A DNA stretch of 64,000 bases, taken from the NCBI GenBank assembly GCA_024362935.1, contig JANCRA010000001.1, positions 56,489,930 to 56,553,929 on the forward strand, read 5' to 3'. Below, in pieces: positions 1 to 12,248 of the stretch; within the stretch, counting starts at the first letter, position 1; each line of letters starts with the position of its first letter. This DNA comes from Setophaga petechia. Its lineage: Eukaryota > Chordata > Aves > Passeriformes > Parulidae. The notes under the pieces were generated by a model. That model had not been told where the DNA came from and made no database searches. It saw only the letters and a list, made by a program, of their open reading frames with translations. Position numbers and translations under genes: made by a program.

Positions 1-1402
1 GGCATTTCAAAAGAAAATATTAGAAATGACATACAAACAAAAGTGCCCTCATGATTTAATGCACTGTCACTCCAGAGATTTGGCAGGCAGTGAGCCATTT
101 CTGCCCCACAGACATGTAGGTGCCTTTGATCACAATTTCCAGGATAAGAAGGCAGAATTCAGGGTCTTGCCTTTCTGGTAGATGTGCTCAAACCCAGCTT
201 CATGATTCCACAGTCCTCAGAAGAAAACTGTCACTTCAAGGCACTTCATTTCATCTATAAACACCAAGTGAATTCTGTTCTGTAGTTAAACAGATAGCCT
301 TTTCTTAAGATAACCAACATTGCATTCTTTTACTACTTTATTTTCCTTGACATATATGAGTTATTCTGAAATAATGTTGTATTTGTAGTAGTGATATCAA
401 GTCAATAGATCTAGCTCTGCACATGGAATCCAATCCAAAATCCAAGACCTGCTGCAGTTTCTTAATTGATTTTTCTCTCCTCTCATATAAACAAGCTAAA
501 ATATTCCATCATATCAACTCTTATATTACACTAGAGATGTGCTGGCTTTTGACAATTATATAAGTAGTAATTATGAAGTGTTATTTCCACTAGCTATTGC
601 AATTATTGTATCAAACTGAGATTTATCATATAATAAGGCCTCAAAACTTGAAGGACATATGAGGACATTTTTGTTCCTGTAAAAGTAATTGCTTATCATA
701 TCAATTGCACTGACATAGATGTACAGATGAAATAATAAATGAGGAGACAAAATTGAAAGCAGTAGAGACTCCTAAATGCTCTAATAAATTTGCAGTGCAG
801 TGGAAGGATACTTCAGTTGTTGGCTAACACAGAAACAGAGTCTAATCATAAGCATATCTCCATCAACACTGAAATATGAATAAGGACAATAAAACTATAT
901 ATATATTCTTTTGTTCAACATCTTTGAAGGAGAACTATCATTTAGAAATAATACATAATAGCTCTATAATGTATAATATATAATTATGTAAATAATTAGT
1001 ATAATCTTGACATGAGATGAGGGCTATTAGTGGCAGTGGATACTTTGAACCTTGCACATTTAGTCAAAAAGACCAATGACATCCAATCAAAGTTCCTTAA
1101 AATGAATTGCAACAAACAATGGCAGCACAGCTGCTATTAGAATTATAATTGAGTTTAGGAGGGAAACAGCAGCTGAATGCAAGGCAGATAATTAAGGAGC
1201 AAGCTTTTGTTAACACTATCAGTAGGGTCATGATTCTGCAGATTGTGAACTTATTATGGCTGAACAAACTGGTCTCTTTTTACAACAGAGGTATATTTCA
1301 GCTTTTTAAGCCAATATAGAGCATTCTGGCTACTAGAAAACTAATGACTTATTTTTTTTAAGCTATCCATTTAGAGAATGATAAGCATTTACAGAATCTA
1401 AG

Positions 1403-1416
1403 ATTACCATGGCAAC
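1403..1416. promoter_or_regulatory. RFX X-box-like motif
   Basis: The sequence ATTACCATGGCAAC differs at one base from the symmetrical RFX X-box form GTTACCATGGCAAC. RFX factors bind such inverted half-sites. A single 14-bp match in 64 kb has limited weight, and no promoter or gene is visible nearby, so function is unproven. Confidence 0.25.
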
Positions 1417-4400
1417 ATTATTCTTAAACGCCGAGGATTATGAGGACAATTGGTTATACAATTGGATGGGTAAATAGCAAGCCTCTGAGTATGACAAAGA
1501 CTGTAGCCCCAGAATTACATTAAGTAATTTCTCTCTTTCAGGCCAATATACATTTTATATTAACCCAGCTCTGAAAGGGGAGCAGTTACTTTCCATGGGC
1601 AAACTGTGAAAAGAAAATCTTTATGGTACACAGGAAAAAAACACACTGGGTCCTGTTGGGTTCCTAACATCTGGCCCAGCTGTTAGGGAACTACCAAACA
1701 CAAGACAGGGAATTAGAAAAGTGATCTAGAATTTGTGTTTCCTACTGTATGTTGACTAATGTTGGAACAAAGGTAGAAAAGACAGACAACAATCATGAAA
1801 GGACCCAAAGTGACTCTGAGCTTGTGGTTTGGAGCCACAGTCAGGCAAAGCAATTTGCTGACAACTCATAACCATGAGTCGAGGTTCAGGAACTGGAAAG
1901 AAGGACATTAAAATCTCAGCAACAACATTACATGCTGCAAGCAATACTGTTGTCATAATATCATTTTTTGAAAATAACACATACTCTTCAAGCAAACTGA
2001 AGGGTCTGAACATCTACCAAAGATGTTTTCATCACCATTGTACTCTTAACCCCTGTAACTTGTATAGCTCAGACTCAAGATCTTTGGTTTAAGACAATCA
2101 TGCTGACCGACAAAGGTCACTTTACCTGTACATCTAAATCTGCTAGGCACAAATGAGTAATTCTGCTTTGGAATTTCATTGACCTCAATGTGTAAATACA
2201 GTAAGCAGAATGTGTCTGGCTGGCAGCAAGCCATTACCGTGCTGTGTGCAATAAAAACACTAATATGTCAAAGGGATTTTTAAAATATGTCTTGTTATGC
2301 CAACCTGCTGAAAATTCTATTTTTGACCCTGCAACCTCCTGAAATAATATAAGAAAAACTTTTTAAAAATATTTCAACAGTGCTTAACATTTGCTCTGTA
2401 GTAAAGTCATTTGCAGATTTTGTTTTCCTGGTTCTGAGGTCTCATTTCACCTGACTGTGGAGAAGGTAAGCAAAAGCTTGTGCAGATTTGAAACTATTTT
2501 TACCTCTGTTTCTTTAGGAAATGCATTCACAGCATCAATATGGAAAAGCTTGATTTAGTCATTATTACCATTATCATGGAATTCAAATGTGCTATAGTAA
2601 TATGTAAGAATGGGAACATTTCTGCCCAGCTCCTTTTAGGGGAACCTGGAAAAGAGCTGGTACTAGCCAGTAACACAAACACAGCCTTTTGCTCATGTGC
2701 ACAGCATGTTGTGAGCTCTACTTACAAATTAGTCTCAGATGTAAGCAGAAATCTGAAGCACATTTCAGATTTTATAAAAATTACTATTGATAACTTACTG
2801 AAACTTGACTCTCTTCCCATTTGCAGTGGGAGTAAAGACATGGATGTTTATCTAGAAACCTAAGAGACAGCCAAATCGAGGTGAAACAAATTTGCAGGTT
2901 TTCAGAAGCATGTTGCAATTGTGACCAGTCATGCCAACATCTCTCAAGAGTAGAATCTGAGTATATCCTTTTACTCTATTTTCAAAGGAAATTTCAAAGG
3001 GATATCTGACTATTATACCTTATGCCCTAAATTTTTGTAGCAGATTGGTTATCTTGCAGAATAAAGAACCCTGACTTAAAGTGGCCAAGAAAAATTTTCA
3101 AGATTACTACAGATAAGGACGATCTTCCAGAAAGGGTTCGAAAACCCAAATGAATTTGGCATTTTCTCTCCTAGGTAAATTCTGGAATACTCTTGAAATG
3201 AATAGTTTTACTGATTTTTCCTTTTAAAACTGCTATATGTTACAGATGAAAAGACTCCTGAATTTGAAATTATAGGAATTCCCCCTAGGAAGTATAAGGA
3301 ATTACGAAAAAATCGAATGGGCTAACATTTATTTTCTGAACAGTTCAGAGAGTCAGTGTGATTGAGATGCAAATGAAGTAATTGCATACAAAATATGAAG
3401 TTAACATTTTTGTAAAGGCCATTAATAAATATATTTTTATCACTTCTTACTGGAAAATCTGGAAGTTTTCCTCAACATGCTCAGATTTCATTAAGGCAAC
3501 AGTGCTGGAGACCTGTAAAGCAAAGCCTGTTTTCCTAATCAACCTCTGAAATAATCATTTGAGTTTGCCACTTCAAGGACTTGGAGCCCAACAGAAAATC
3601 AACATTATCTCCTTTTGGTAAGAATTTTTTCTGCTAATTTAAAATTAAAGACTGTTGTTATGATTTTATATGTTGGTATGATCACCAGGAAAGATAGTGA
3701 TGCAGAACAGAGAACAATCTGGAGTTGCACCATTTTCCAACTTCATTAGACATGACTCTAATGCAAGGCTGATATATTTGAACATTTAAACACACAAGAC
3801 CCTCTAAGAGAAATATATTGCTCACTAACAAATGAAATCAGCAGCTTTTGAACATCTTTAGAATTTCTTTTCTCTCCAACTGGATATGGTTTTTATAGTT
3901 CTTCAATTATAATAACGATTTCAAATATTTTGCACAAGTTTCACTGTTGGGGTGTCTACCAGAGGCAATAAACTGCTCAAACCAAACCTCCTCATTCCTG
4001 TCACAATTTCCTAGTACCACCTCCCAAATTCTCCCACTAAAATACCTTCTACTTTTTATATGATAGCTTGATTTAAAGTGCAAATGTTTCCTGTTTACAC
4101 TGAGTACAGTTATGATAACGGAAATTCAGCATTTCAATAAGAAAGTGAGTTTCAAAAGAATAAACAGGAACACTTTTTTCCCCAATGCAAAAAGGAAAAT
4201 AATCAGCCATTCTAACTAAATAAGCTTGTAAAACGTAATCTGATATAGCAGAAGCATGTACAGTAGCTAATGAAGGCAAAAATGTCTGGAAAAACAATCA
4301 GCATATTGGTAGGTTCTACCTAACAGCTCAGTGCCTTCCTCAGCTAGTCTGATATCCTATCAAAGGGTAGGTGAATGTCATTTGTGAAACAGTTTTTTTT

Positions 4401-4810
4401 TCTAATTCTTCTCTTCAATCAAGAATGTAGGTTAAGGTCTCTCATTCTTGAAGGGTCTTTATTTCAACAGAAATGAGTTAGAGGAGTGGAAAAATCTGGA
4501 GATTTAGTTCTCTTCCTGTCTTTTGTTTTCTACCTTCTCTGAGGGGCCATGATTGAAAGGTCTGTCATATTGTGAATAATTTAGGTCTAGAGGATACCAT
4601 GTTCTTTCTTGCACAGCTGCAATGAATGTCCTGAGGGACATGCATTACCTGTTGGCACACCAACCACAGCATTTCATCTGAATAGATATTATGAGAAAAG
4701 GGCTTGGTCTTCATGATTTTCATTACAATGATTTCTAATAATGCAGGAGGAATAAAACCCAAGCCTGATTTCCTTTGCTGTTGGGGAAATAAAAATAGAT
4801 TTTCTGGTAA

Positions 4811-4828
4811 GCAGCAAAGCTTTGCTGC
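4811..4828. repeat. Perfect 18-bp palindrome
   Basis: GCAGCAAAGCTTTGCTGC is its own reverse complement, with AAGCTT at the centre. By simple base-frequency reasoning, a perfect 18-bp palindrome is expected less than once in 64 kb, so it is mildly unusual. No further structure surrounds it. Confidence 0.9.
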
Positions 4829-5207
4829 AAAATACCTGACACATGATTAAACGTGGAAACCTTCCTAATGCAATGTGACAGGATGATTTCTCAGCTGAAA
4901 CCTGTTTACTCCTCCCTTTACTCCTGAACAGCAGTTAACACTATTGAACTGAACAACAGGTCATATCTGCAATTTTCTTTTTATTGATGAGAGCTTTCTC
5001 TCCATAGTGATGCAATTGCTACTCCACAGAGTGGTTAGGAGCAAAGTGTGGAATTGGAACGTCCCTGACCATTGTACCATGCTGCCACTGAGACCTCAGT
5101 GGATGCAGAGGGCTGCAAAGCACACTCCAAGGAGAACAACTTTTGTGTGGGAGGCTTGGGAACACAGCTCAGACCGGCTGGAGTGATGAGATACAGTACA
5201 GTGCAGT

Positions 5208-5310
5208 AATATTTGTCACTTATTGATCACCTTATTATTTTAAAATACCTTGTGAATATTAATCAAGCAACCTCTTTAGTATACCATGAGGTGGGATAGC
5301 AGCTACTGTT
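5208..5310 (-). mobile_element. Probable ancient MIR/L2-like 3' end relic
   Basis: The plus strand reads in the order expected of a reverse-complemented MIR or L2 3' half. A TTATTGATCACC block corresponds to the TTATTGAGCACC end. It is followed by an AATATTAATC...CAACCTC stretch corresponding to the TTAATCCTCACAACAACC region. Next comes ATGAGGTGGGATAG, corresponding to the ATGAGGTAGGTA block. Divergence is high, as expected for an element inserted in an amniote ancestor. The match is from memory of the consensus, so a RepeatMasker or profile search should settle it. Confidence 0.45.
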
Positions 5311-6335
5311 AGCAATATTGTGTTGGGTTATGTGATCTGTAAGTCCACGTAAAATACATGACTTAATAAGATTTACTAAAAACCTTGAATTCTACTCAGG
5401 CTTCCATTCTACCTTCAGTTGTATGGAACTGAAGTTCAGAAACTCAAATATATTTAGGTATGCAACTTCTGTTAATGGCAGTGCAGGTGAAGCAGATAAC
5501 CCCTGAGAATCTGAAGTCAAATACTTTCATGACATGCATTAGAGGACAGGACAAGCATTTTGTTTCCCCTTTTCCTTCTCTCAGTATTTTTTCCCAATGG
5601 GAAAATTATGTGGCTTCTTTCAAAATTATTTTTCATGTATTTATTTTATTTCTGCTGTGCTTCACATGTTTGATATTGAGGCAAGGTTAATGACATGCAG
5701 CTTGCATTTGGAATTGAAAGTAGAGATGTTTAAGGTTGTTCCTAGATCCTGTGGGTATTTGGTAGATATTGCCAGAATATACAAGAGATTAAATGATGCT
5801 TGTCAAAAATCAATGTATACTAATTTTTTCCTATCTGTGCAAATTTGCTGGGTTCACAACACAGCGGAGGTAATGCCTGCATTCCATACATACTAGCTAC
5901 CCAAATTCAAGGTCAAATTCTAAATTACTTCTTGAGGCAAAACTCTCAGGTAGTTGATTAATGTTTTGGCTGTGGTAGCACGTTAGGTTTCACCTTCTGC
6001 AATGATTATATATGAGGCGTCACTGAAGTCTTGTATGGAATCAAGGATGCTTGATTGATTCTTTTAATGCCTTTAAGTTGTTTCCATTTAAAAATACTTC
6101 TGAAAACTGTAGCTGTAATTAAAGGCAGGACAATGGTTCCCTCTCTCCATAGAGACGCTTAAGATGAATAGCATCAGTGAAAAGAGACTTCAAATGTGTT
6201 TGTCACGTTTTGTGGGAGATTTGTAAACTTAATGTGTGCTAAAAAGAGATATGAGAGAAAAAATCTGTTAACACAGTTAAACATCTGATTAGGCCACAGG
6301 GAAAACACAGTCAGAATCTGTTTCTCTTGACGATT
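5311..6335. other. Unique non-coding DNA, no gene seen
   Basis: AT-rich sequence with overlapping short open frames (5460-5690 and 5597-5896, plus strand) that share no resemblance to a known protein and lack convincing splice context. I see nothing else in it. Confidence 0.7.
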
Positions 6336-6405
6336 TCTTGTGTGACTGTTGGTAAATCCCTAATTTTCCCATGCCTCCATGTTCCAGTAGAAAAACAGGC
6401 ACAAC
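6336..6405 (+). mobile_element. Probable ancient MIR-family SINE core
   Basis: The stretch from CTTGTGTGACTGTTGGTAAA through CCATGCCTCC to CCAGTAGAAAAACAGG follows the classic MIR core: GTGTGACCTTGGGCAAGTC, then GTGCCTCAGTTTCC, then CATCTGTAAAATGGG. The order and spacing of all three blocks are kept, with substitutions throughout. MIR elements are tRNA-derived SINEs, long inactive, present as old relics in amniote genomes. Orientation is plus. The neighbouring relics at about 5.2 and 8.1 kb are of the same general age class. Confidence 0.5.
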
Positions 6406-6582
6406 CCCTCATCTTTCTTCAAGGAAGTACTGCCGAATCCAACAGTGTTTATGAGGCATTCCCAAACTACAAGTATGTAGGGGAGGGCAAATAAGGTTTT
6501 GCTTGACATTTTTTCCCCACTCTTGACTGAGAGCCAGGCTACATCACCCAGGAAATTTATGTATGTCTGGAGGCTCTCCGAA

Positions 6583-6625
6583 GGCTTGATTTACACTGCG
6601 AGTGTGGCTGAGCACAGTGCATATC
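6583..6625 (+). repeat. Possible sauropsid ancient repeat fragment (GATTTACAC...GTGTGGCTGAG)
   Basis: GATTTACACTGCGAGTGTGG followed by CTGAGCACAG resembles a widespread old sauropsid repeat whose arms read GATTTACACCAGTGTAACTGAGAGCAGAAT. Only about 40 bp matches, so chance or convergence is possible. Confidence 0.25.
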
Positions 6626-8071
6626 TCAGATATGAAGCATATTGACCAAGGAAGTCATTGCAATTGAAGAAAGAATTAACTGCTCTGTTGGAGGGCTCCA
6701 TAAACTCGTTTGTTATTACTGTTGCTCCACAGAGCCCCAACAGTCCAGCACAATCTCCTTCTGCCTGTACAGCCTACTGGGAGCTCCAGAGCTCTCCTAC
6801 TGAGCAATGAATCTTTTTGGGGTTGGGATTTTCTGAGTTTTGGGGCTTTTTTTCTATATAATAATGCACTTAAAGCAAAGTGTTGGGCACTGTTATGCAT
6901 TTATTTACCATGGTGGGTTAATCTAATCTGGGGAGGTATAGAAACCAAATCACAAGTGCTACGGTATATAAGCTAATTGCCAGGATAAAACCAAATGAAT
7001 AATTACTTAACTTCAGAATGAGGCCTGGGGGAATTTTTCTTTAATAAAGGTTTAATTCACCAGTGATAATGAATGCAATCTCACATACTACTGAACAACA
7101 CCATTAGCATAATGGCTAAGATACAAAAACTATAATTAGAACAAAACAGAAATGTTAATTACAGCCACAAAGGTACCCAAGAAAAAGGGCGTTATCCTTT
7201 ACCTGTCAAATGGGTTCCTGCCTGTGTAGCTTTAGCAATCCCTGCGAATGGGTCATCAATTCTGCTCAGAATCCAGAGTGACTGACAGGCAGAAATTAAA
7301 AACTGAGGCTTGCTTTGCCTTTTGATTCCAGAGGGGACTGCCATTCACACAAGAGACTTAAACAGTTAGAAGGACAGGTGAGGGCAGTAAAGACTGTACC
7401 TCTAATCACAAAGCTTAAAAATTAAGCTCCCATGTATCCGAATCCCACCCTTCAATTCCGTTTCACACAAAAGCAGCCCCATCATGTCAGCTCAGCAATA
7501 TGAGATCTTCTCCAAGTTTATTTGCTACCCCCAGGCGTACTTGCTGTGCACAGCACCATGTTGCTGGGCAAGGAAACGTGGGAGCCTCTTGGCTAGGAGC
7601 TGCTGGGAAGTTTACTGATAACAAGCAGTTTCATTTCCGGCACTAACAACAATAACCAGTGCTCTTTGTACATACAAATTTTCACAAACTCTCATGTCTC
7701 ACTTAAATGAAACCTGGGAGATGTCCTCGTGGAAGGGGACTCTTTTGTGCTGTTTCTGGTCTGCATTTTCTCTAATCTCATGCTACTCAAATATTAAATC
7801 TCCAGGCTCAAGAACTCAAAATTTATAAAATATGAGAATGAATGTTGCATTTTTCCCCTCTTACAAGACTCAGTGCATAAAATGGACACTAACTGAACGG
7901 GGAATTATTCAGTTTTTCTTTTTATCTTCATCATTCTGTATTTGATTCTAGACCTTATTTAGCACTCATCATCAAAACCCTGCACTGAATACAAAATTAC
8001 CAATTTCTCCATAGGCTTTTTTGTGGTTTTCTCAGCTTTTTTTTTGGTGGTGCTCTCAGCTCTCACTATAA
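6626..8071. other. Unique non-coding DNA, no gene seen
   Basis: The 7030-7230 part (AATTCACC, GATAATGAATGC, AGCATAATGGC and similar) has the homeobox-motif-rich, low-repeat look of vertebrate conserved non-coding elements, but conservation cannot be judged from one sequence. Open frames at 6676-6976 on both strands are mirror shadows without family resemblance. Confidence 0.65.
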
Positions 8072-8145
8072 TTAATCTATCCTCCCAACACCTCTAAGAA
8101 ATCATATAATTGAAGCACAGAGAAGAAGGCCACTTTGCTAAAAAT
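8072..8145 (-). mobile_element. Possible ancient MIR-family relic (reverse)
   Basis: CCTCCCAACACC is followed at 8110-8145 by ATTGAAGCACAGAGAAGAAG and GCCACTTTGC. This parallels the reverse complement of MIR: CCTCACAACAACCC, then ACTGAGGCACAGAGAGG, then TGACTTGCCC. The middle segment is missing, so it would be an internally deleted copy. Similarity is moderate and from memory. Confidence 0.35.
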
Positions 8146-8407
8146 TCAGAAATTTGGGTGCCTGCTTTGATATAAATAACTAGTAATTCATGCAGTGCAC
8201 ACATTTAAAATACAATCCCTATTCACTTGTGCTTTACACACGAGTTTTCAGTTTGTCCATAAAGAGGAAATATCTGTTAAAAAATTAGTGAAAACTCTAG
8301 TTGAAAAAATCTGCATGGTGGTGAAGTCAGGAGAGGAGCTCAGTTCCTCACAATGGCATTTGGTGACCTGAACCATGAGACAACCCCTCAGCCTGCATAG
8401 TTCTGCC

Positions 8408-8447
8408 TCTTGCATGCTGCAGTCTTGCATGCTGCAGTCTTGCATGC
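8408..8447. repeat. 15-bp tandem repeat, 2.7 copies
   Basis: Unit TCTTGCATGCTGCAG occurs twice perfectly (8408-8422, 8423-8437), followed by a partial third copy TCTTGCATGC (8438-8447). Each unit contains GCATGC and CTGCAG palindromes. The perfect identity suggests a recent replication-slippage duplication. Confidence 0.95.
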
Positions 8448-9173
8448 AATAAAGGAAGAAGCAAACAAAAATGGTGGGAAGAAAAAAAGGAAAAATAATA
8501 AAAAATCTGAAAAATCAGAGGAATTTTTGTTATTGTGTTGTTTTATTTCCTTGCAAATTAGAGAACCTGGAGACAGATGTTGGTGAGGAAGACTCTTCTG
8601 CTTCTCACCTAACACCATTGCCATTAAAGCTAATGAAGGCTGACTTCAGTATTTACAGCTAAACTTGATCACAGTCCAAGCAGGGAATAAACCTGCCTTG
8701 TGGTGGATGCAGTCAGTGCCTGACAGGGAGCTGAGAGTAGCTACAAACAGGACACTTTAACCAGGAGAGAGGTTAGTAAAAGTGCTCACTGCTCTGGAAC
8801 AGGAAAGTGATCAAAGGTCTGATGATAAAGCATTGGCTAAACCACCTCAGAGGGAGGAGGCTCAAGGTCCATCTGTTTGAATAGATCTCTCACCACCTGG
8901 CTATTCAGGATATGATACCTTTCCTGTTTAAGCTGGACAACCTCAGAAAAATGTAGTCAAGTTTCATTACATGAACCTGTTGAAAAAAACCAAAATGATA
9001 TGATTTTTAATGCAGTAAACAGGATGCTCGTGTGAGCAAGAACGCTGGATTATGTTTCTTTTTGTGTACTTTATGCAGTGAGTGTTTAGCTTGAAATGCA
9101 TAATAACAATGGTTACAGTATAGACTGGAAACCAAACACCTCCTCTTCCCAGTCCCTTTATTGAAATCCCATG
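8448..9173. other. Unique non-coding DNA, no gene seen
   Basis: Mixed AT-rich sequence with short unrelated open frames on both strands. No repeat or RNA gene recognised. Confidence 0.65.
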
Positions 9174-9298
9174 TTCCAGGCAAAAGAAAAACTCAAAAAC
9201 CCGAAAAGCGACCAATCAACCAACCAACCAAATCCAAAACCAAACAGCAACAAACACACACAAAAAAAGAAAAAGACACAAAACCACAACAAAGTATA
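9174..9298 (+). repeat. A/C-rich low-complexity tract
   Basis: About 125 bp almost devoid of T on the plus strand, made of CAAC, CCAA, AAAC and CACACA motifs, including three CCAA repeats near 9217. The open frames crossing it on both strands (for example 9171-9404 plus, 9158-9436 minus) are low-complexity artefacts. It lies 47 bp before the CR1 fragment at 9345. Confidence 0.85.
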
Positions 9299-9344
9299 TT
9301 CACTTGATAAAAGGAAACGCTTACGAAGGCAGTCAAGGAGGGGA

Positions 9345-9511
9345 GGAGGCTGTCCAGGAAGGTTGTGGATCTCCCCTCCCCGCAGGTTTTCAGGATCACA
9401 CTGAATTGAAAGCTGACCAACCTGATGTGACCTCACAGTTCAGCCTTTATTCAGCGGGAGGTGGGACCACAGACATCCTGGGGTTCCTTCCAACCTGAAT
9501 TATTCTCTCTC
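9345..9511 (+). mobile_element. CR1 LINE, 3' end fragment
   Basis: AGGCTGTCCAGGAAGGTTGT followed by GGATCTCC matches the CR1 3' region that usually reads AGGTTGCCCAGAGAGGTTGTGGAGTCTCC. The copy continues through a diverged middle to GGGTTCCTTCCAACCTGAAT and ATTCT, matching the standard AGGTCCCTTCCAACCCCAACCATTCT terminus. CR1 is the dominant non-LTR retrotransposon of birds and moves by target-primed reverse transcription; most copies are 5'-truncated like this one. The final ATTCTRTG octamers are degraded. Confidence 0.8.
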
Positions 9512-12232
9512 ACAAGAAAAGTGGTTGGTAGTCTTCCTCATGAGTTAGTCTGTGGAAAAATTAACAGTTGAAGCCATGCCTTAAGGAGGCCCTCAGGATT
9601 ACCTGCTGCAGAGTAGGAATGCTCACCAGACAGAGCCCTTCACTCTTTCCCATCTGTCTCATTGTTCCACAATGTCTAGAAAAGCTATTTACAGGCAAAT
9701 TCTATGTGCAGTTTTTGTAATGGATTTTTATTTTTCTCTTTTGTCCCAGTAATTCTGTTTTTGAAGACCTGTTAGCCTTAGTAGACAATGAGAATATTTC
9801 TGTCTAAACTGATTTTCACATTTCAGAAAATACTAGTTTTTAATTTTGCACAGAAATTACCTATTAGCCTAAACTGCCCACTCCTTCAGAATCCTGTGTA
9901 ACTTTAACAGATTTCAATTCACTCTGTTTAAATTATGATGCACAAAGCTAAACAATCTTCTCATATGAATTTGTCTTTCATGCAAAGTAAGGTTTTCTGG
10001 AAAAAAATGCTGTAAAACTAACAAAAAAGAACAAAGGAACAGCTGTAAGTCAAGAGTTCTTATGCCAACACACTGTTCAGCTGGGTTCCACATTCATTTC
10101 CATCCCCCACATCGTGCTGATTACAAACTTAGATGCAGTTCTAATGTTTTCATTTAATTCATTTTTCCATATTTTAAATTCATTGTATTTAGCGAGCATT
10201 CAGTTTGAAACATGCAATATCAAAAGAAACCCCCACAGGTGCAGGGAATTTGAATAATCAGGTCCACATGATCCCTGAACCTCAATCCACTGAAGTCTCC
10301 CTGGGACCATTTTAAATGTGCAAAGGAAACAAATGTCCAAATTACGCCACACAATAGTGAGATAAGAGATGAAATAAGGCAGATGATTAAAATATTGATA
10401 CTTTTATTACAGTAATCCTTCAGTTCCTCACAGAGATGCTGTCTCTATTGTGCCAGGTACACAGGATGGTGCTCTGCCCAGGGAGAGTTACAGTCCAAAC
10501 CCTGATTTCCCATCAACATCCATCTTATAACATCAGCACAGGAATAGTCAAAATTGAGTGCTGGAAACAAATAAAAATTATGAAACAGCTATTCAGGTTG
10601 CCCAGGAAGACTGTGGCAGAGTTGGGCACAATTCCCAAGGCTCTACAGCTCTGTTTTTATGCCCTGCTTCCCAGACCTGACCGTAAACTAATCCATTTGT
10701 GTGTTCTTCTGCCATCCAGGGCAGCTCTGTGCTGGCTGGCTGCAACACATTTTCCAGCTTTGTAGGTGCTTCAGTTTTCCTCAGAATATTGCCATGTGTC
10801 ACAAATAGTCATGTTGCTAGATTGTCTGCAATGCCCCTCAATTTTAGGATTTTTTTTTCCTTTACCTTTTTTTTTTTTGCAAAAGTTCTCAAATTCACAG
10901 TTTGACCTATTGTTAACTAGCAGAGTCCTCTAAGGCACTACTATATTCCAAAGACAAGGAACAAATGGGGATATGCAGAATGAACAATGTAGTGCACAAT
11001 CTTAATAAATTCATCTTCCGTGCTCACGCTGCACAATCCATTTGATGTATTGTTGAAATAGAGCCAATGACTGAATAAAGCCCAAAGAGCTGAAGGACAG
11101 CTTTCCCCTAAAAACTGGCATAGTCTGAAAAAAAATCAAAATGAGGCATAAAGGAAAACTTGTGATCTACTTAAAAGCTTCAATTCTGACCTTTGGCATG
11201 TTGTAGGACATCCATGCACTGCTGAAGATACAGCAGTGGAAAATCATGCATTCCTACATGACACACCTGACTGACACCTGGGAAGCAGAATATTCTAGCA
11301 GTTTCTCTTGACAGCTTTATCATTGGGCTTGAGGACACTCACAGTTTCATATCTTTCAGGAATGTACAGTCAAATCTGATTGTGTTGTGTTACAGCAGTT
11401 TCTATGCTGTCTATTTACCTTCTAACTGAAAATTCCTCTTACTGAGATGGGTGCAAAACAGAAAGACTTTGCTACATGATAACGAATAAGATTTTGATTA
11501 CTCCAAGGAATGATGTCTTTTAGAGCAAGGACTGCTTTATTGAGGTGAAGAAATTTTATGCAACCCAATCCTTTGCTATTAGCAATCTTTACAAGCAAAA
11601 ATACCAGGTAGGGATTTATTCGAACCAAATTTGAACCAAAGTCATCTGCATAATGCATACAACCTTCTCTGCACCCATATCAGAGGCAAAAATTAGCAGA
11701 GATGCTGAAAAATACCTGCTGATACACCATGTTCCTTACTTATCAGGAGAGTTTTTTAGATGTGGCTAAGCCACTACTTTTTATTTGGTGTTTTGGTGCA
11801 ATATATCTAATGACTGATGACACCTCACACCCAGTTTGCCTCTAATGCAACTAATAATTCTCTCTTTTTTGCAGTGTAAGTAAGAACCCAAACAGCTAAT
11901 TTCCTTACCCTCTACCTGGAAGCCAGGATATATCTATTGGTTCCTAACTATGTCAGGCTTTTGCCATTTTTATTTACTCAATATGCCAAAAAAGCTCCAT
12001 TACACAGTCTATTTTGTTGCAACTTCTCAGACTTTTACAGCACTGTTTGTTTGGGGATTCAGTGGGGAGACTTAGGTTGATGAGGATGTTTGGATCTGAA
12101 TTATTTCATAAAAAGCAAGAACAGAAAACCATGATTCCTCTCTTATCTCTACGTTTATTATACAAGACATTCTCCTTGACTCCATACTAGGCTCTTTTAA
12201 AAATCTGCTATGTTTCGATACATGGGTTTAAA

Positions 12233-12248
12233 AGCCTAAATTTAGGCT
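12233..12248. repeat. Perfect 16-bp palindrome
   Basis: AGCCTAAATTTAGGCT is self-complementary. One such palindrome is roughly what chance gives in a window of this size. Confidence 0.9.

Larger units (their letters stand above)
1..5207. other. AT-rich unique non-coding DNA, no gene seen
   Basis: I see no repeat family or recognisable exon here. Open frames are short, occur on both strands and have no family resemblance; the largest (2540-2863, plus, 107 codons) has low-information composition. Two small motifs stand out. One is an RFX-type X-box-like sequence at 1403-1416. The other is a perfect 18-bp palindrome at 4811-4828. This is intergenic or intronic sequence; from the bases alone I cannot say which. 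Confidence 0.75.

Noticed and set aside
9158..9436. Overlapping frames through the A/C-rich tract
   Set aside because: Low-complexity composition with few stops on either strand; partly CR1.
10590..10615. CR1 fragment at GTTGCCCAGGAAGACTGTGG
   Set aside because: Only about 20 bases resemble CR1; flanks do not continue the alignment.
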